A stretch of DNA of 64,000 nt from Rhynchonema sp. JSB1_4 (taxonomy: Eukaryota; Nematoda; Chromadorea; Monhysterida; Xyalidae), in contig JASAMV010001915.1 of the NCBI GenBank assembly GCA_030248065.1, forward strand, positions 29,118-93,117, written 5' to 3'. The notes below the pieces were generated by a model. The model saw only the letters and a list, made by a program, of their open reading frames with translations. It was not told the DNA's origin and searched no databases. The position numbers were made by a program, and so were the translations under genes. Of this stretch, positions 37,854-48,925 are shown piece after piece; positions within the stretch are counted from its first letter, which is position 1; each line of letters opens with the position of its first letter.

Positions 37854-40800
37854 ATGAAACCATGTGCCATAATTCACAGTCGCTATCAATTCCAAGCATT
37901 TGGACTATTTTTATGGAGCTGTTTTCTCAACCTTTCAAGCACGTGAGTGTTTTATTTTATTCATGAAGAGCATTAGTCAGCCTAGACTGCATATTGATTA
38001 TTGATTTTCTGTACATTTGTGAATAACTTGAAACTTTTTGTAGCCACGCGGCGAATTTATCACATTGGGTGGAATTTTCGAAAGGTGTAAACATTTGAAA
38101 TCAAACTCCCACGTGTAAACATGAAACACTGCCTGTTATTAACGTGGAATGTTTCAAGTTTACACCGAGGTCTATCACACTGAGCTGTCGACCGAGCTTT
38201 CCACCGACCTTTACACCCAACTGACCTTTACACCATTTCGAAAATATCACCCATTGGCACACTGAGCTGGGTGGCTTGAGCAACTATGACAACACAATGC
38301 CACCTGGTTACGCGCTGGAGTCACGTAAAAGCTTTTCTTTGTTATTTAAGTTTTAATTTTGCCAAATTAGTCTCTTTATGCCACTGTAAGATCCGGTTAC
38401 GACTTCAGCTGAACCAACCACAGTGTACGTGAGCTTCTTCGTGGAGAGTATCGGCAACTTCCAGAGCACTTCAATGGTTAGTGTGCTTTTGAATAACAGT
38501 ACCTAAACTTTTTTACATTTTTTCCACATTAAATTACTCCCAATTCATCTACACCCTTTTGGAGGCGGGGCACGCCTGTCTGGTAGCAAGACGGGGCGGT
38601 GCACCAGGTCATCATCAGTGCGAAATGCACCAGACGACTGCAAAACGCCTGCGAGATGGTTTTGTCTGCAAGTGCGCGCGGTAACTTTGGCATAATCGTG
38701 CAGGATTTCGAAGTCGACATCTACCTAATGGAATATTGGCGTGACACGCGCCTGACCCATCGACGCGCGGTCCCCGTCCAAAGTGACAGGGACGATCTGA
38801 TGGAATTGGTGTGGATGCCCGACTTGTTCATCGTGAACTCGAAAGATGCACGATACAACGAGGTGAGGGGGTGGCACAACTTGGTGCCTCATGCATGATT
38901 GTGAGTGAGTGATGGGGTCTGTGATAACCCTATGGCGAGAGGTCCCTTGCTATTTTCCTTTTCTTTTGGTATTTTGAGCGTCATACCCTTAGGTTCCGAT
39001 CCGTCATAAACGGTACGTGTGAGCTACACATGCAATATGCACCCGATTGGTTAGAACTTCTCCGAACAAAACGTCCTAAAGAACAGAATAATATCACGAG
39101 AAATATGTAATCCCCAACAACCGCAGGCAAGTCCGTTGTTCCACGCGCCAGAACATGGAACATTTTCTGATAAAAACTAAATTTTACACATTTTCAGGTG
39201 ACGCGACCAAATCGTATCCTGCAGATATTCGGCAATGGCACGGTTCGATTCAGTGTCAGGTTATTTTTATTTTATTTTTCAATCAAATTTCGTGCAAAGA
39301 ACGCTTAAAATATAATGACAAAATCAAACCATCCGGCACAATTTGCAGGGTTTCGGCACGTTTGTTCTGCAGCATGGCATTCCACAACTATCCATTCGAC
39401 AAACAGATCTGTTGCATCAAGCTCATGCCATATGGATACAATGAATCGTTTCTAGCAGCGAAATGGGCGAACGCCACGCGATTTGGGTAAGGGTTTCGAT
39501 TATGTTTTGACGCAAAGGGCGAGGTCCAAAAAGTATTTTCGTCCTTGAAGTGTTGAATCAACATTTTGGAAGATCTTCTTTGTGCCCCGTTTTAGAACAT
39601 GGAGTCGCCAAGTGCAACACTTCCTCAACACGGAAACTTCAATTATTTTCAAATGCCATTACGCACACAGCTACTCCCCGATCCGACTGAATCCCGGCAT
39701 CAAAGAGTTCGATTTTGTGCTCGATCGTCGTGTCTATCATTCGTATTGCGATGGATCATTTGCCGAGGGTCGGTGTTGCATATACTGTACCTGTACATTC
39801 TTACATAATTACCCAATTGAGCTATCATGGGGGTTACACGGAAAATTCTCCACTTAAATCTCCGGGAACACCAAAGTGGATTTAGGAAATTTTCTTTTTC
39901 GACCAGTTGAAAACATGAAGTTCTTCTAAAAAACTAGGAAACTTGACTGATCCAGCCGCTACCGTGCGGCCTTCGAACTTGACGTACACTGCGCACACTC
40001 AATGTTTCAGGCAACTATAGTTGTCTAACGGCCAAGTTCATCCTACATCGCACGCACAGCCACAGTCTGCTGCAGACCTATGCACCCACATTTAGTATTG
40101 TCGCGATCAGTTGGATATCGTTTTGGATTGACCCTGAATCGGTACCCGGAAGGACTGGTGAGCGAAAACGACTAGTGGAATTCTAGAAATAAAGCTCATA
40201 CAGTAACTGTCCTTATTGTTGAACAAATCTGTGTGCTTAAAACTACATAAAGGCAAACTATACGCCAACACGATCCCGATTTCGGAGGTGGTATGCTGTC
40301 ACAAAACGAATAGAAAGAGAAAATCCGCATGCGCAATGTTGTAGAATACGTTGACAGTTCTCAAATCAGCAGCCACGTTTGAATGTTTCACTGACCTGCC
40401 ACCTCCGAAACCGGGCTCGTGTTGGCGTAGCGTTACTATAATCTCAGGTCTGTGCGTGACCACCCTGCTCACCTTGACCACCATGGCGTCATGGGCCTCT
40501 CGAAACACGCCCGTTGTCAGCTACATCAAGGTTGGCTTATACTCAGGTGGTCAACCAAAGTCGTCAACCAAAGTCGTCAACCCAATGCCATGTATTATTT
40601 CTCCTGCGCTCTCACAAGACTCGTTGCGTTGAGGACTTTAGCTGAAGATCTGAGTTGACAATCAGCCTAGTTGACAGTACATTGCAACAACAGGTAGACA
40701 GTGTCCAAGTTAGAAACGAGCTTTGTTGGTTTGGATCAGGTTACTGCAAACAAATCAACAATGGACAGTAAGTCGGCCTTCGCTTGAATTTTGACCCGGG

Positions 40801-41919
40801 TGGATGAGACTGATTGCGTTTGTGTTTACCTTGGCACTGAAACATCGTGAGCCCAGCAAAGTAGGTACGGTACACAGTACCGTAACGACAGGTACAGTAC
40901 ACACATTACCGAAACGACCAATTGAGAAAGCAGAAACCGTCCTCGAATATTTCGCAGGCGCTCGACGTCTGGCTGACGGCGTGTCTGATGTTCCTATTTG
41001 GCAGTCTGTTGGAATTCACCGCTGTCAACCTCTACACAAGACGATCCGGTCAGACGAGACTCGAACCCGGGGATGTTAGGGTGGGTGACACTGGGTGCGC
41101 AGCCACATAGGCAACCACGAATCACGAGCTAACCGGGGCATCTTATTAGATATACTGTCGTGAGGGCTGCTCCATGGACTAAGCACTTTTCGAAAATTTT
41201 CTATTCCGCGACTTTTCAGGGTCCGAAGTTCAGGCCCGACTTTTTCGGGCCCAGTTTTTCAGGCCCAGCATATTTGACCCATTTATAGGCTTAGGGTTAG
41301 GCTCCAGCTGGGTCTGAATCGGCCGGGCCTGAATGGCCGGACCTGAACCTGTGCCCCGGTGCTGAACCGTCGCACAATAAAAATTTTCTCTTGGGGATGA
41401 ATCTGAATTGCGGTGTCTAGGCACCGAAGTCAACTGATGGACTACTACGTATAGCTCAAGGTCACGTGTGGTTTGACTGCAGCCTTGCTGGCAGCCATGC
41501 GGGCGCACTTAGATTGAACACAGAACCCGGAATCCGTAAATCAAGTTTGATTTTGGCAACTCGGAATTAAACTTATACCAGTTTTCAGTTCACTAATATT
41601 TATGTCGATTTATGTGGTGTGTAGATTTAAAAATTTATGTCGATTTGTTGCAAAATAATAACTTTCTCATTTTTTTCAGTGCATCGCGCTGCTGAACATG
41701 TCTGATAGCGCCTATGCCGCTTATCTGCAACGTTTGGCCAACGAAGACTACCAAACTGCACTCAAAATCGATCGGTTCAGTCGTTTGGCGTTTCCGACCG
41801 CGTTCGTCACGTTTGTGATCATTTATTTATCGGTTATTTTCGGCACACAACCGTCGTTTAGTGACTGTGATGACGATGTCATGGATCATATACAGGGTGG
41901 ATCATGTATGTGTATGTGA
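37854..41919 (+). CDS. Cys-loop ligand-gated chloride-channel subunit
   Basis: Pentameric ligand-gated ion-channel subunit (glycine/GluCl/pHCl-like group). Exons: 37854-37942, 38044-38068 plus 38258-38324 (split by a transposon, see finding), 38391-38476, 38704-38862, 39198-39259, 39349-39486, 39596-39768, 40011-40157, 40448-40530, 40958-41080, 41680-41919; 463 aa with the transposon removed. Signal peptide about aa 1-30. Ligand-binding motifs: YVSFFVESIG, WMPDLFIVNSKDA, VTRPNRILQIFGNGT. Cys loop FCSMAFHNYPFDKQIC, about aa 170-184. A second cysteine pair (SYC and NYSC) just before M1 is typical of GlyR/GluCl. M1 AISWISFWID; M2 GRTGLCVTTLLTLTTM with PGR where anion channels usually have PAR; M3 ALDVWLTACLMFLFGSLLEF; M4 FPTAFVTFVIIYLSVIF. 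The M3-M4 loop is short. The donor at 41080 is chosen over one at 41074. Confidence 0.93.
38069..38249. mobile_element. 181-bp MITE inside coding exon 2 of the ion channel
   Basis: Imperfect inverted ends GTGGAATTTTCGAAAGG and (complement of) TGATATTTTCGAAATGG. Flanks cacattgg (38061-38068) and cccattgg (38250-38257) form an 8-bp duplication with one change. The interior has gtttacaccgaggt words shared with 54426-54568. Removing it with one flank copy restores an open exon that joins its neighbours in phase. Confidence 0.88.
40243..40431. mobile_element. MITE family R4, copy 1 (in M2-encoding intron)
   Basis: Left arm acataaaggcaaactatacg followed by ccaacacgatcccgatttcg; right arm ctccgaaaccgggctcgtgt. 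Related to copies at 53429-53631 and 57303-57462. It lies in the intron that splits the M2 segment of the channel; the intron without it would be about 100 bp. Confidence 0.8.
41204..41380 (+). mobile_element. MITE family R1, copy 2
   Basis: Same sequence as 5568-5730 with small insertions. It starts ttccgcgacttttcaggg and ends gctgaaccgtcgcacaataa. It lies in the last intron of the ion-channel gene. Confidence 0.75.
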
Positions 41920-42701
41920 GTACGATTTTGTTTGATTTCGTTTATGTTATGCTTGCATTTCGTTCATTTTTCATCCGTTGAATGTACCTAATAGTGCGAC
42001 GCGCAGTGAAATTTGTATGATGCTCGTAAGCGGCTAATAGTTTTGTGGTCAAATCATGACGTCAAATCTTTTCGTCAAATCAAGCAATGAACCCGAAATG
42101 AGCGCGAGACATAATACGTGTGATTTGACGAAAATATTTGACGCCTTGATTTGACGACATTACACTTAGCCTCGTAAGCTGCAGTTGTCGATATGGATAT
42201 GACAGGTTAAAGGAAGAGCGAAAACATACAAAAATATACCTCACGTAGCGAAAAACAGCACAATGCTAAAGTATAAAAAAATGTAGTTAACCCGATGTAT
42301 GTACAATACGTTGACAGTGAACGAAAGTGAAAAATAGAAAACTCCACAAAATAGGATAATGCACCGGTCATCCAAATTCGGAATGTTCGTGTGCTCGCTA
42401 ATAAGGAGCTCCATAAGACGGGTCCGCGACCTGGCAAGGCAGCGAACCCAATCTGATTCCGGCTCCGTTGTCAAGCTCACTGCGCACCGTACGATCGGAA
42501 GTGGTCGAATTGCAATCTGGAAATATTTGTTCAAAAGCACCACAATATTCGTTTTGTCCAAAAATACGTGTTTCAGTTGCCCGTTTTGCTGTGTTTCACA
42601 TACTGTGGACACGCGCCTGGTCACCCACAGTGCGGAAGCAGGAGATGACCAGTAGTGGGATACCTACATATGTGAACTCTGAACCGCCACACCGAACGTA
42701 T

Positions 42702-42783
42702 GCTCCCGGAAGGACTCGAACCTCCGACCTCCCAGCCACCAGGCCTGGACAGCCAGTTGCTCTACCAACTGAGCTACGGGAAC
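42702..42783 (-). tRNA. tRNA-like sequence, non-canonical anticodon arm
   Basis: Minus-strand sequence with a 7-bp acceptor stem (GTTCCCG with CGGGAGC), D arm GCTC/GAGC containing a TAGCTCAGTTGG A box, and T arm with GGTTCGAGTCC as B box. At 82 nt it is about 10 nt too long in the anticodon region, which contains the palindrome CCAGGCCTGG. This could be a tRNA with a tiny intron, a tRNA pseudogene or a tRNA-derived repeat. I cannot assign an anticodon. Confidence 0.4.
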
Positions 42784-43165
42784 GCGGTCTGGCTGCGGTT
42801 CAGAATCACTCATAAACCCAACGCACGCACGCTCAATACACAGTGCACCGCAGCACACACACATATGTAATACCGGTCCGTTCGTTATACGCCTCGACGC
42901 GTATGGGTGTGTGTCTATTCGCCAGACCACACATACTGTACAACCCCAAAAATGCCCGCGACCTGGTTTTAGGTGTGGCTGGCGCCCAAATGCTTTCGAA
43001 TAGACTGGCTGGCTAATTGTTCAGGCGTCAAATCGTGTCAACGCAGACAAGCCAAGCATTGCCCAAAATGAGCAAAGAGGATCCATACTGCATACATACA
43101 TTGCATTGGGCCACATTGAAGACTCGCGTATCGATCACATGAACATAGGCCACGATTACTGAGCC

Positions 43166-43322
43166 TAAAGGCCTAACTACGTATACTTCGTTCTCTCACG
43201 CAACATGCAACAAATGTTCTCGTTCGGTGATTGGCTGACGCGTGCGTGAGATCCAATCAACGTGGGAAAATTTGTTTCGTGTTGTCGTGTTGCGTGAGAG
43301 AACGAAGTGTAGTTAGCCCTTA
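43166..43322. mobile_element. 157-bp palindromic MITE
   Basis: Arms taaaggcctaactacgtata...cttcgttctctcacgcaac and the mirror gttgcgtgagagaacgaag...gtagttagcccttaa. The arms are adjacent to a spacer of about 70 bp. A weaker relative with cttcgttctct lies at 33815-33935. Confidence 0.8.
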
Positions 43323-43334
43323 AGTGATGTATAG

Positions 43335-44144
43335 TTAGGCCTTAAGTCTATGCCTAAATGACGAACGTTTGGTGGCAGGCAGCTGCGGCAACGATATTGG
43401 TGCACGACCGAGTTTCATTGCGCCCAAACCGAACCCGAAACGACCGAGACGACCAAACCCGCGACGCCGGCCCTCAACGTTGTTAAAGTCGAGGCCTGAA
43501 AGGTCCAAGCTCGGCGAAGTTTGAAGCTGAAAAACGGGGGCAAGCGCCTAATTTCAAAAACGTATTCATGCAACTCATTCTACAGCACCGTTTTTAGCTT
43601 TGCCTCGGAAGTTTCGTCTCCTTGACAGCAACACAGGCATGTTAGATCTGAGCCGCATCTTATCCATCTTTTTGAGAAAGGATCCGCCGACGGAGAGTGG
43701 CCTCACAACTGCCTGGTCAAGAGGTATTATACACGAGGTGTATGTGTCGTGCCCATTTAGTGCGTCAAGGGGGAAATTTGTGGTCGTACAAGAACCACCA
43801 CAAATCCAAAAAACCCTTCGAAAAACTGCTCAAACTCACTTCTGTCCGATAACCGTCGTGTGACCGTTGGTCCCTTGCCACCACACATGTGCACCAACAG
43901 CGCCAAAACCGCGAATACAACTGCAAGGCCGACAAACACGCTGAAATGGCAAGTTGACGGAGTGATGTTTCAAAGTACTACCAAGTGGTTGAAACATTAC
44001 AACAGAATAAGCCTGTTTTGCAAATGAAACCTGAAAAATCTATCATTGACTCGTAAAAATTTAAAATATCCATTCAGAAACACATTCACAACGGCCAACT
44101 TACACAACAGCCACAATAACGATCACCAAGGTGTCGTGAAGCAT
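43335..44144 (-). CDS. Small single-pass membrane protein with basic Gly/Phe-rich tail (100 aa)
   Basis: Unrecognised. Exons in coding order: 44144-44104, 43940-43840, 43495-43335; phases 2 and 1; 100 aa. An in-frame stop lies just upstream of the ATG. Residues about 5-34 form one long hydrophobic span (LVIVIVAVVVFVGLAVVFAV), followed by HMCGGKG. The tail is basic and Gly/Phe/Arg-rich (RRRGFGRLGRFGFGLG). Donors gtaagt and gtgagt are strong. Exon 3 has two candidate acceptors: the one at 43495 used here, and one at about 43531 that ends the protein after 14 residues. No family recognised; the start, both donors and all phases are coherent, but such a short protein could be a chance assembly. 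Confidence 0.5.
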
Positions 44145-47100
44145 ATTGCGTTAACGATGGTTTCAATAATGTATACGTTTGTTTCAGTTCCTGTTCAAGC
44201 GTGAAAAACTACTCACAAAACTGGGACACGAGGCCAAAAAAGGCACCAGACTTTTTTTGCAATGGACGCCAAGTTCTGCACCGCTTCTAAAATATATGAG
44301 TTCAGTGATGCAATTGAAACAAGAAAGTTAATAGCGTTCCGATCTTACCTACGCTGTGAGTGGCCAAAAAACTCATTTGAAATACATATAAGGACCTTGT
44401 ATTATATTTGATGAAAGACCACAGATTTCTTTCCATGTGCCCAACTTTCAGTATTTTAGGTGTACGGAGGTGCGCCTTGTTCTCGACACACTCCACCAGG
44501 AAGTGCAGTCGCCTGTTTCCGGCTATCATTCGTCTCATTTTTGTCAGTTGCAGGCAACACACGATTGTGATCAATCAAGGTTATAAAAATGGAGCTCCCG
44601 GGGTCGGGTAACCTACCCAGGTGGCTTACGCAGATTGAACTGTTGGTGTAGGTACTTTGGCTATGATCATTTGATGCTTGTGTTCGGCTTTTTATACATT
44701 CGAATGGAACTAAAGACTTGATGGCTGTGCTTTCTTCGTTCCAACGGAATCACCACATTGACTGGTTCAGCGCGCACAAGTAAAGAGTTCAAGCTCCAAA
44801 GCACAAACAACAAGAGACGCAGCACAATTTTTTTACCACGTTTGCAATCTACGCAACTCAATATGTGTTTCACCTTAATTTCACTAATAATTACAGTATA
44901 CATACCGGAGTTTTCCGTCTAGAGCGCCAGGGGCTCTATTTGGGAGAATGAGAAAAACCGACGTTTTGACAAGAATGTTTTTCCTAAATAGAGCCCCTGA
45001 GGCTCCATTCGGAAAGTCCTCAAAATGTCGATTTGAGTCGGGACTTTGTATAAATGCATAAATGATGCACACATCCTCGCAAAACAACCGGATAACATAT
45101 TTGTAACAGTACCTTGATGAAGAAAACAGCCAATTCATTCAGAAAAACAGCCAATTTTGGCAGAAGATTCGGTACGGAAGGACAGAAAATATAACCAAAT
45201 ACAGCCCCATGGGGTTCTATTTGGAAAGTCTTGCGAATTGAGCCCCATGGGGCATCGTTCAGGAGGGAGCTCGGAAAACTCAGGAACAAAGTCTCCTAAA
45301 TTAATCCAGTATATGCACTGTATATCAGACTTCAGACTAGTGCTGTTCGATATCCTCCAGTTCGCCCTTTGAGTTTCGCGCCTCGGCTTCAGATGGCCGA
45401 CGGGGTTGCACCTACAGCAGGGAGTGTACGGTCATGTTTGGGTGGTGACCTGCTTATACAACGTTGTACTCACCCTTGGGCACCGGAAATTGTGTAGTGT
45501 ACCAGCTATGGACTTTTTTGCTCTGTTTTTTTTTTTTAAAGAAAAAATATAAAAAAAAAAAAAAAAAAAGAATATAAAATAAAAAAATACTCATTTCGTT
45601 GCTAAGGTTGTGGCCTAGCGTGGTCTGAATTTACCCAAACCAATACGCGACCGAAATAGGGCCTGGGCCTGTGACACAAACAACCAGGACACAGAAAAGA
45701 TCGTATTGCCTCAAAGTACATTTTATAGTAAGAACTTAGTGATTGAGCTTTCAACCCGCTACTTACAAGTGCAAAACATTTTTTATTAATCCGACAAAAT
45801 AAATTAATCACTTTTGTCAAATAAACGTGAAGAAACCAAACAACTGGTATTTTGGGCGCGACCAGAGCTGCGACCACTTTGACGCTTGAAGTTGCTGTAG
45901 CTCAAGCGTGGTGTTTTGAAATCAACCCCTCATGGCTTTTGTGAGCTTCAAATGATTCTGGGCGTCGTTTAAACATCATTAATGATCAATACTGGACCAC
46001 TGAAATTTTGCCAAAAAGTTGAAATATTTCAACTTCGCAAATTTTGGGCGCAACGACCATTTTCTGGGCGCGGAGACCACTCGAATATTTGCGTATCATA
46101 CCCACTAACTTGAAAGTGTGATTACGGTGTTGTTCTGGTTAGTCTATTATATTATAAATAAGCTTCACCTCTTTCACACCCGTATGTGCAAACACGCGGT
46201 GGTCGCCAGCCCGTCTATAATTCCACCCTGAATGCTGATGTTAAATATTCGAAACAAGCGCCAGATGCCCCCAAACAAGTCACCTTAGTGCGAAGAAAGC
46301 CAAATCGTGGTTTTTTAACGGGCGCTGTGATGGCTTCAGATGATCTTGAACCTCGAGGCTCCTTTGACGCTTCACCATTGCTTGCCTCGGCTGCAAGGAA
46401 GACGGTTGTGCACTATGTTTGCCCTTTCTTATGGGACCGAACCAGACTGGTCAATCGTAATTACATTTTCATAGCATCTGCTACAGCACTTGAATTTGGC
46501 ATGAAGACATCATTCAGCTGGTTCAATACACGCACACGCACATCCACAGGTGGCAGCAACCAGCTATGTATGTAACTAACGTTACGCAAATGAATCGTAT
46601 CGTGGATATTTTGTCTCATGAACTCGGTTTCACTCTCTGGGGATCATGTCACCACGTTGCATTGTGTATAAGTATACCGTTGTGACAGCAAGCCATGCGC
46701 GTCTCTAAAACGGCGTGCTGCAACACACACGCAAGATTGATCACTTCTTGCGACCGGTGCGTTTGTGGCCGCAGCCGGGACTTTGTGCCTGCGTTTGGAT
46801 ACGTATGGCTCGCCACGACGGTACTGCATTTTAACAGTGTTGTGGTTTTAATTTTGCCCGAAAGGAACAAAACCAACTGTCGTGTGACGCGGCCCTTTGT
46901 CGTCGACTTTCGTCCAAACATCCGATTCCGCCCAGCAGAAAGTTGCACGTGAGAAACAACAGCCCCGCTGCAGCCAGCACTGCGCTGAACGAACTGCAAC
47001 AGTGAAACATCAGTTGGCCAACCTGCTTGTTGATGTTTCATTAAAAGATGAATAGGTGAAGACGTGCGTGACAACAATTTGGTTATCAGCCGCACCCCCG

Positions 47101-48925
47101 AGCTGGGAACATTGGGATGATCGCTTGTGATCAGAACAAGGCAGACAGAACTCACATGACCAGAAGCCAAATCGGTTCGAGCATGCTGTTCGTTAAAGTC
47201 GGTCGGGAGAAACAACGCTAAAACTGAACACTTTTGCTGCGAAATGCACGTTGGCGATAAAGTTGCGACCATCAAATAAATGATTTGCTGTGCAAAACCA
47301 GTAGAAAGCTCACGTCATCGTCATCATGATTTATGGCAACATTTCTTCTTTATTCAGGTGTGCTGTATGTGTGTGTCTTTCAGTACGAAGGACTACCAAG
47401 CCAAGACAAGCCACTGTACGCGCACTGGTTCAACCAAAGCGGCTATGCCGGCTTCCGGTAACCGACCCTGCTGTCGTAGATGATTGATGTTACTTTCTTT
47501 CTGTACTTTTGCACTTTCATTTCTATAGTGAATGCTGTTGGTGTCGAACGTGCTAGGAACTTGTTCGAGCTTTTTATGATCATGTTTCTTGCTAAGTTCA
47601 AGTGAAAAATGATTTCGTTGGGCGAAATGATTGAAAGGTATGATTGAAACAGCAAACAGGTATATGATTGAAAGAAGTATCGGGAAACAATGATGAGAAA
47701 CTGGTACTTTCTGCTTCTGAATGCGTTTCTAATGCAAATCAACTTTGTTAAAGCTGTTTGACGCACTAATCAGAAAAAGATGACTCATACAAGTTATAAG
47801 TAAAGTTCAACAAATGAATACTTGTCTTAGTGCGTTAATTTTTGCATGGGGGTGCCAAACGAAAAATGCACTGAACCTGATGGCCCTGAGGTGAAATGAG
47901 CCAAAGTGTGCAGATTGAAACGATAATTATAAAATGTTTTGTTTTGTGGCATAGTTCTTGGCATTTCACTGCACATTTCATGTCATTTACTTCAAAATCA
48001 TTGTTGAATAGTTGCATGAATTTTGTGTCCCAATCGCTAATCAAGCAAAAATGGGTGGTTAACGTCGCAACCTTGGAATCAAAAAATTTTACTTTCACTA
48101 ATAAACGAATTTTCTGAAAGTGCGTTGTACGCCGCGCGAAGGTTTTCTGCGTTCACTTTAGTGCCATTTGAAGTGTCTTGGCACTTTTGTCTTCAGAATT
48201 ATTGAAAAATCACTTGATAATGACTTGTTGACTTATAAAAATTGTAATAAAGCAGTAACAAAGGTGTAGTACTGGATGCACACCTTGATAAGTATGCAAT
48301 TTCAGGTAGCGACAAAACTGCCTGTGTTGTGTCTGCATAAGTTAGCCTCCTCTCAAGGGCATTCTTCATTCCAAGTGGTTTTGTCATAGAAAATCAAAAT
48401 TGTTGCCATATATGCGGAATAAAAACGAAGATCGCATATTTATAGAATTATTGTACCCCGACCGTCTTTTGAAGCAATTCTGTCTGATTATGTACCAGCT
48501 CATTTCAATTGTGAGAAGTTCAAACCGCCTCAACCATGTTTTCGTCGAAAAACACCATGCGTAAGCACAATTTCCGCAGAGCGTTTCTACGCAATAGGTA
48601 CACACCGCACATGCTTTGGTAAAACTGCAATCACTTTTTGCCCGTCCACCTTTCCTTTACAATCACTATAATGAAAAAAATAAAAATAAAACTTGTCGTA
48701 AAAAATTCAAATGTGCACGCATGGGTATACATCGATCGATCATACCGATCTCTGTGCTGTGTTGTGTCATGTAAACAGTGGTTTGACACTTTCACCTTTT
48801 TGACAAATAAAGTTGAGTGTGAGAAATTAAACGCCGGTATAGCATTGCTCGAACTTTAACGTTTTAAAAAATATGTTTTTGTTATAAAGTTTTGACTTTC
48901 GATTTTCAGTTCAGTTTTATTCACA
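44145..48925. other. Intergenic, 4.8 kb, isolated possible exons
   Basis: Inverted repeats around gggctctatttgg/aaatagagcccc and ccatggggttc/gccccatgggg lie at 44920-45260. An A/T homopolymer region is at 45525-45592. A plus-strand frame at 46186-46575 has protein-like composition to about 46430 (VTLVRRKPNRGFLTGAV) but no clear splice partners and no ATG at its start. A 208-codon minus frame at 46649-47275 starts at a non-ATG codon. No complete gene could be built. Confidence 0.35.
47384..47461 (+). CDS. Possible terminal exon
   Basis: After a strong acceptor (gtgtgtgtctttcag) a 25-codon open segment reads YEGLPSQDKPLYAHWFNQSG and ends YAGFR before a stop. Its composition looks coding, but no upstream exon could be joined. 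It may belong with the frame at 46186-46430 or be chance. Confidence 0.28.
   Translation, partial: YEGLPSQDKPLYAHWFNQSGYAGFR

Larger units (their letters stand above)
41920..43334. other. Intergenic with a tRNA-like sequence and foldbacks
   Basis: No supported protein gene. Overlapping frames at 42241-42815 on both strands lack splice support. A caaatcatgacgtcaaatc/tgatttgacg foldback lies at 42030-42175; a relative is at 55885-56040. Confidence 0.4.

Noticed and set aside
41040..41085. B box-like gactcgaacccgg in the ion channel
   Set aside because: It lies in a coding exon after M3 and no tRNA folds around it.
42241..42815. Overlapping frames on both strands of 90-130 codons
   Set aside because: Mutually overlapping, no splice support, and partly covered by the tRNA-like sequence.
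43496..43531. Possible neuropeptide ending FRPRL from an alternative acceptor
   Set aside because: It resembles the pyrokinin-type FxPRL motif, but there is no amidation glycine and no dibasic cleavage site before it, so the likeness is probably coincidental.
46649..47275. 208-codon minus-strand open frame
   Set aside because: No ATG at the start and low-complexity composition. Other frames of the same stretch look equally plausible, and it spans an inverted TGAAACATCA pair.
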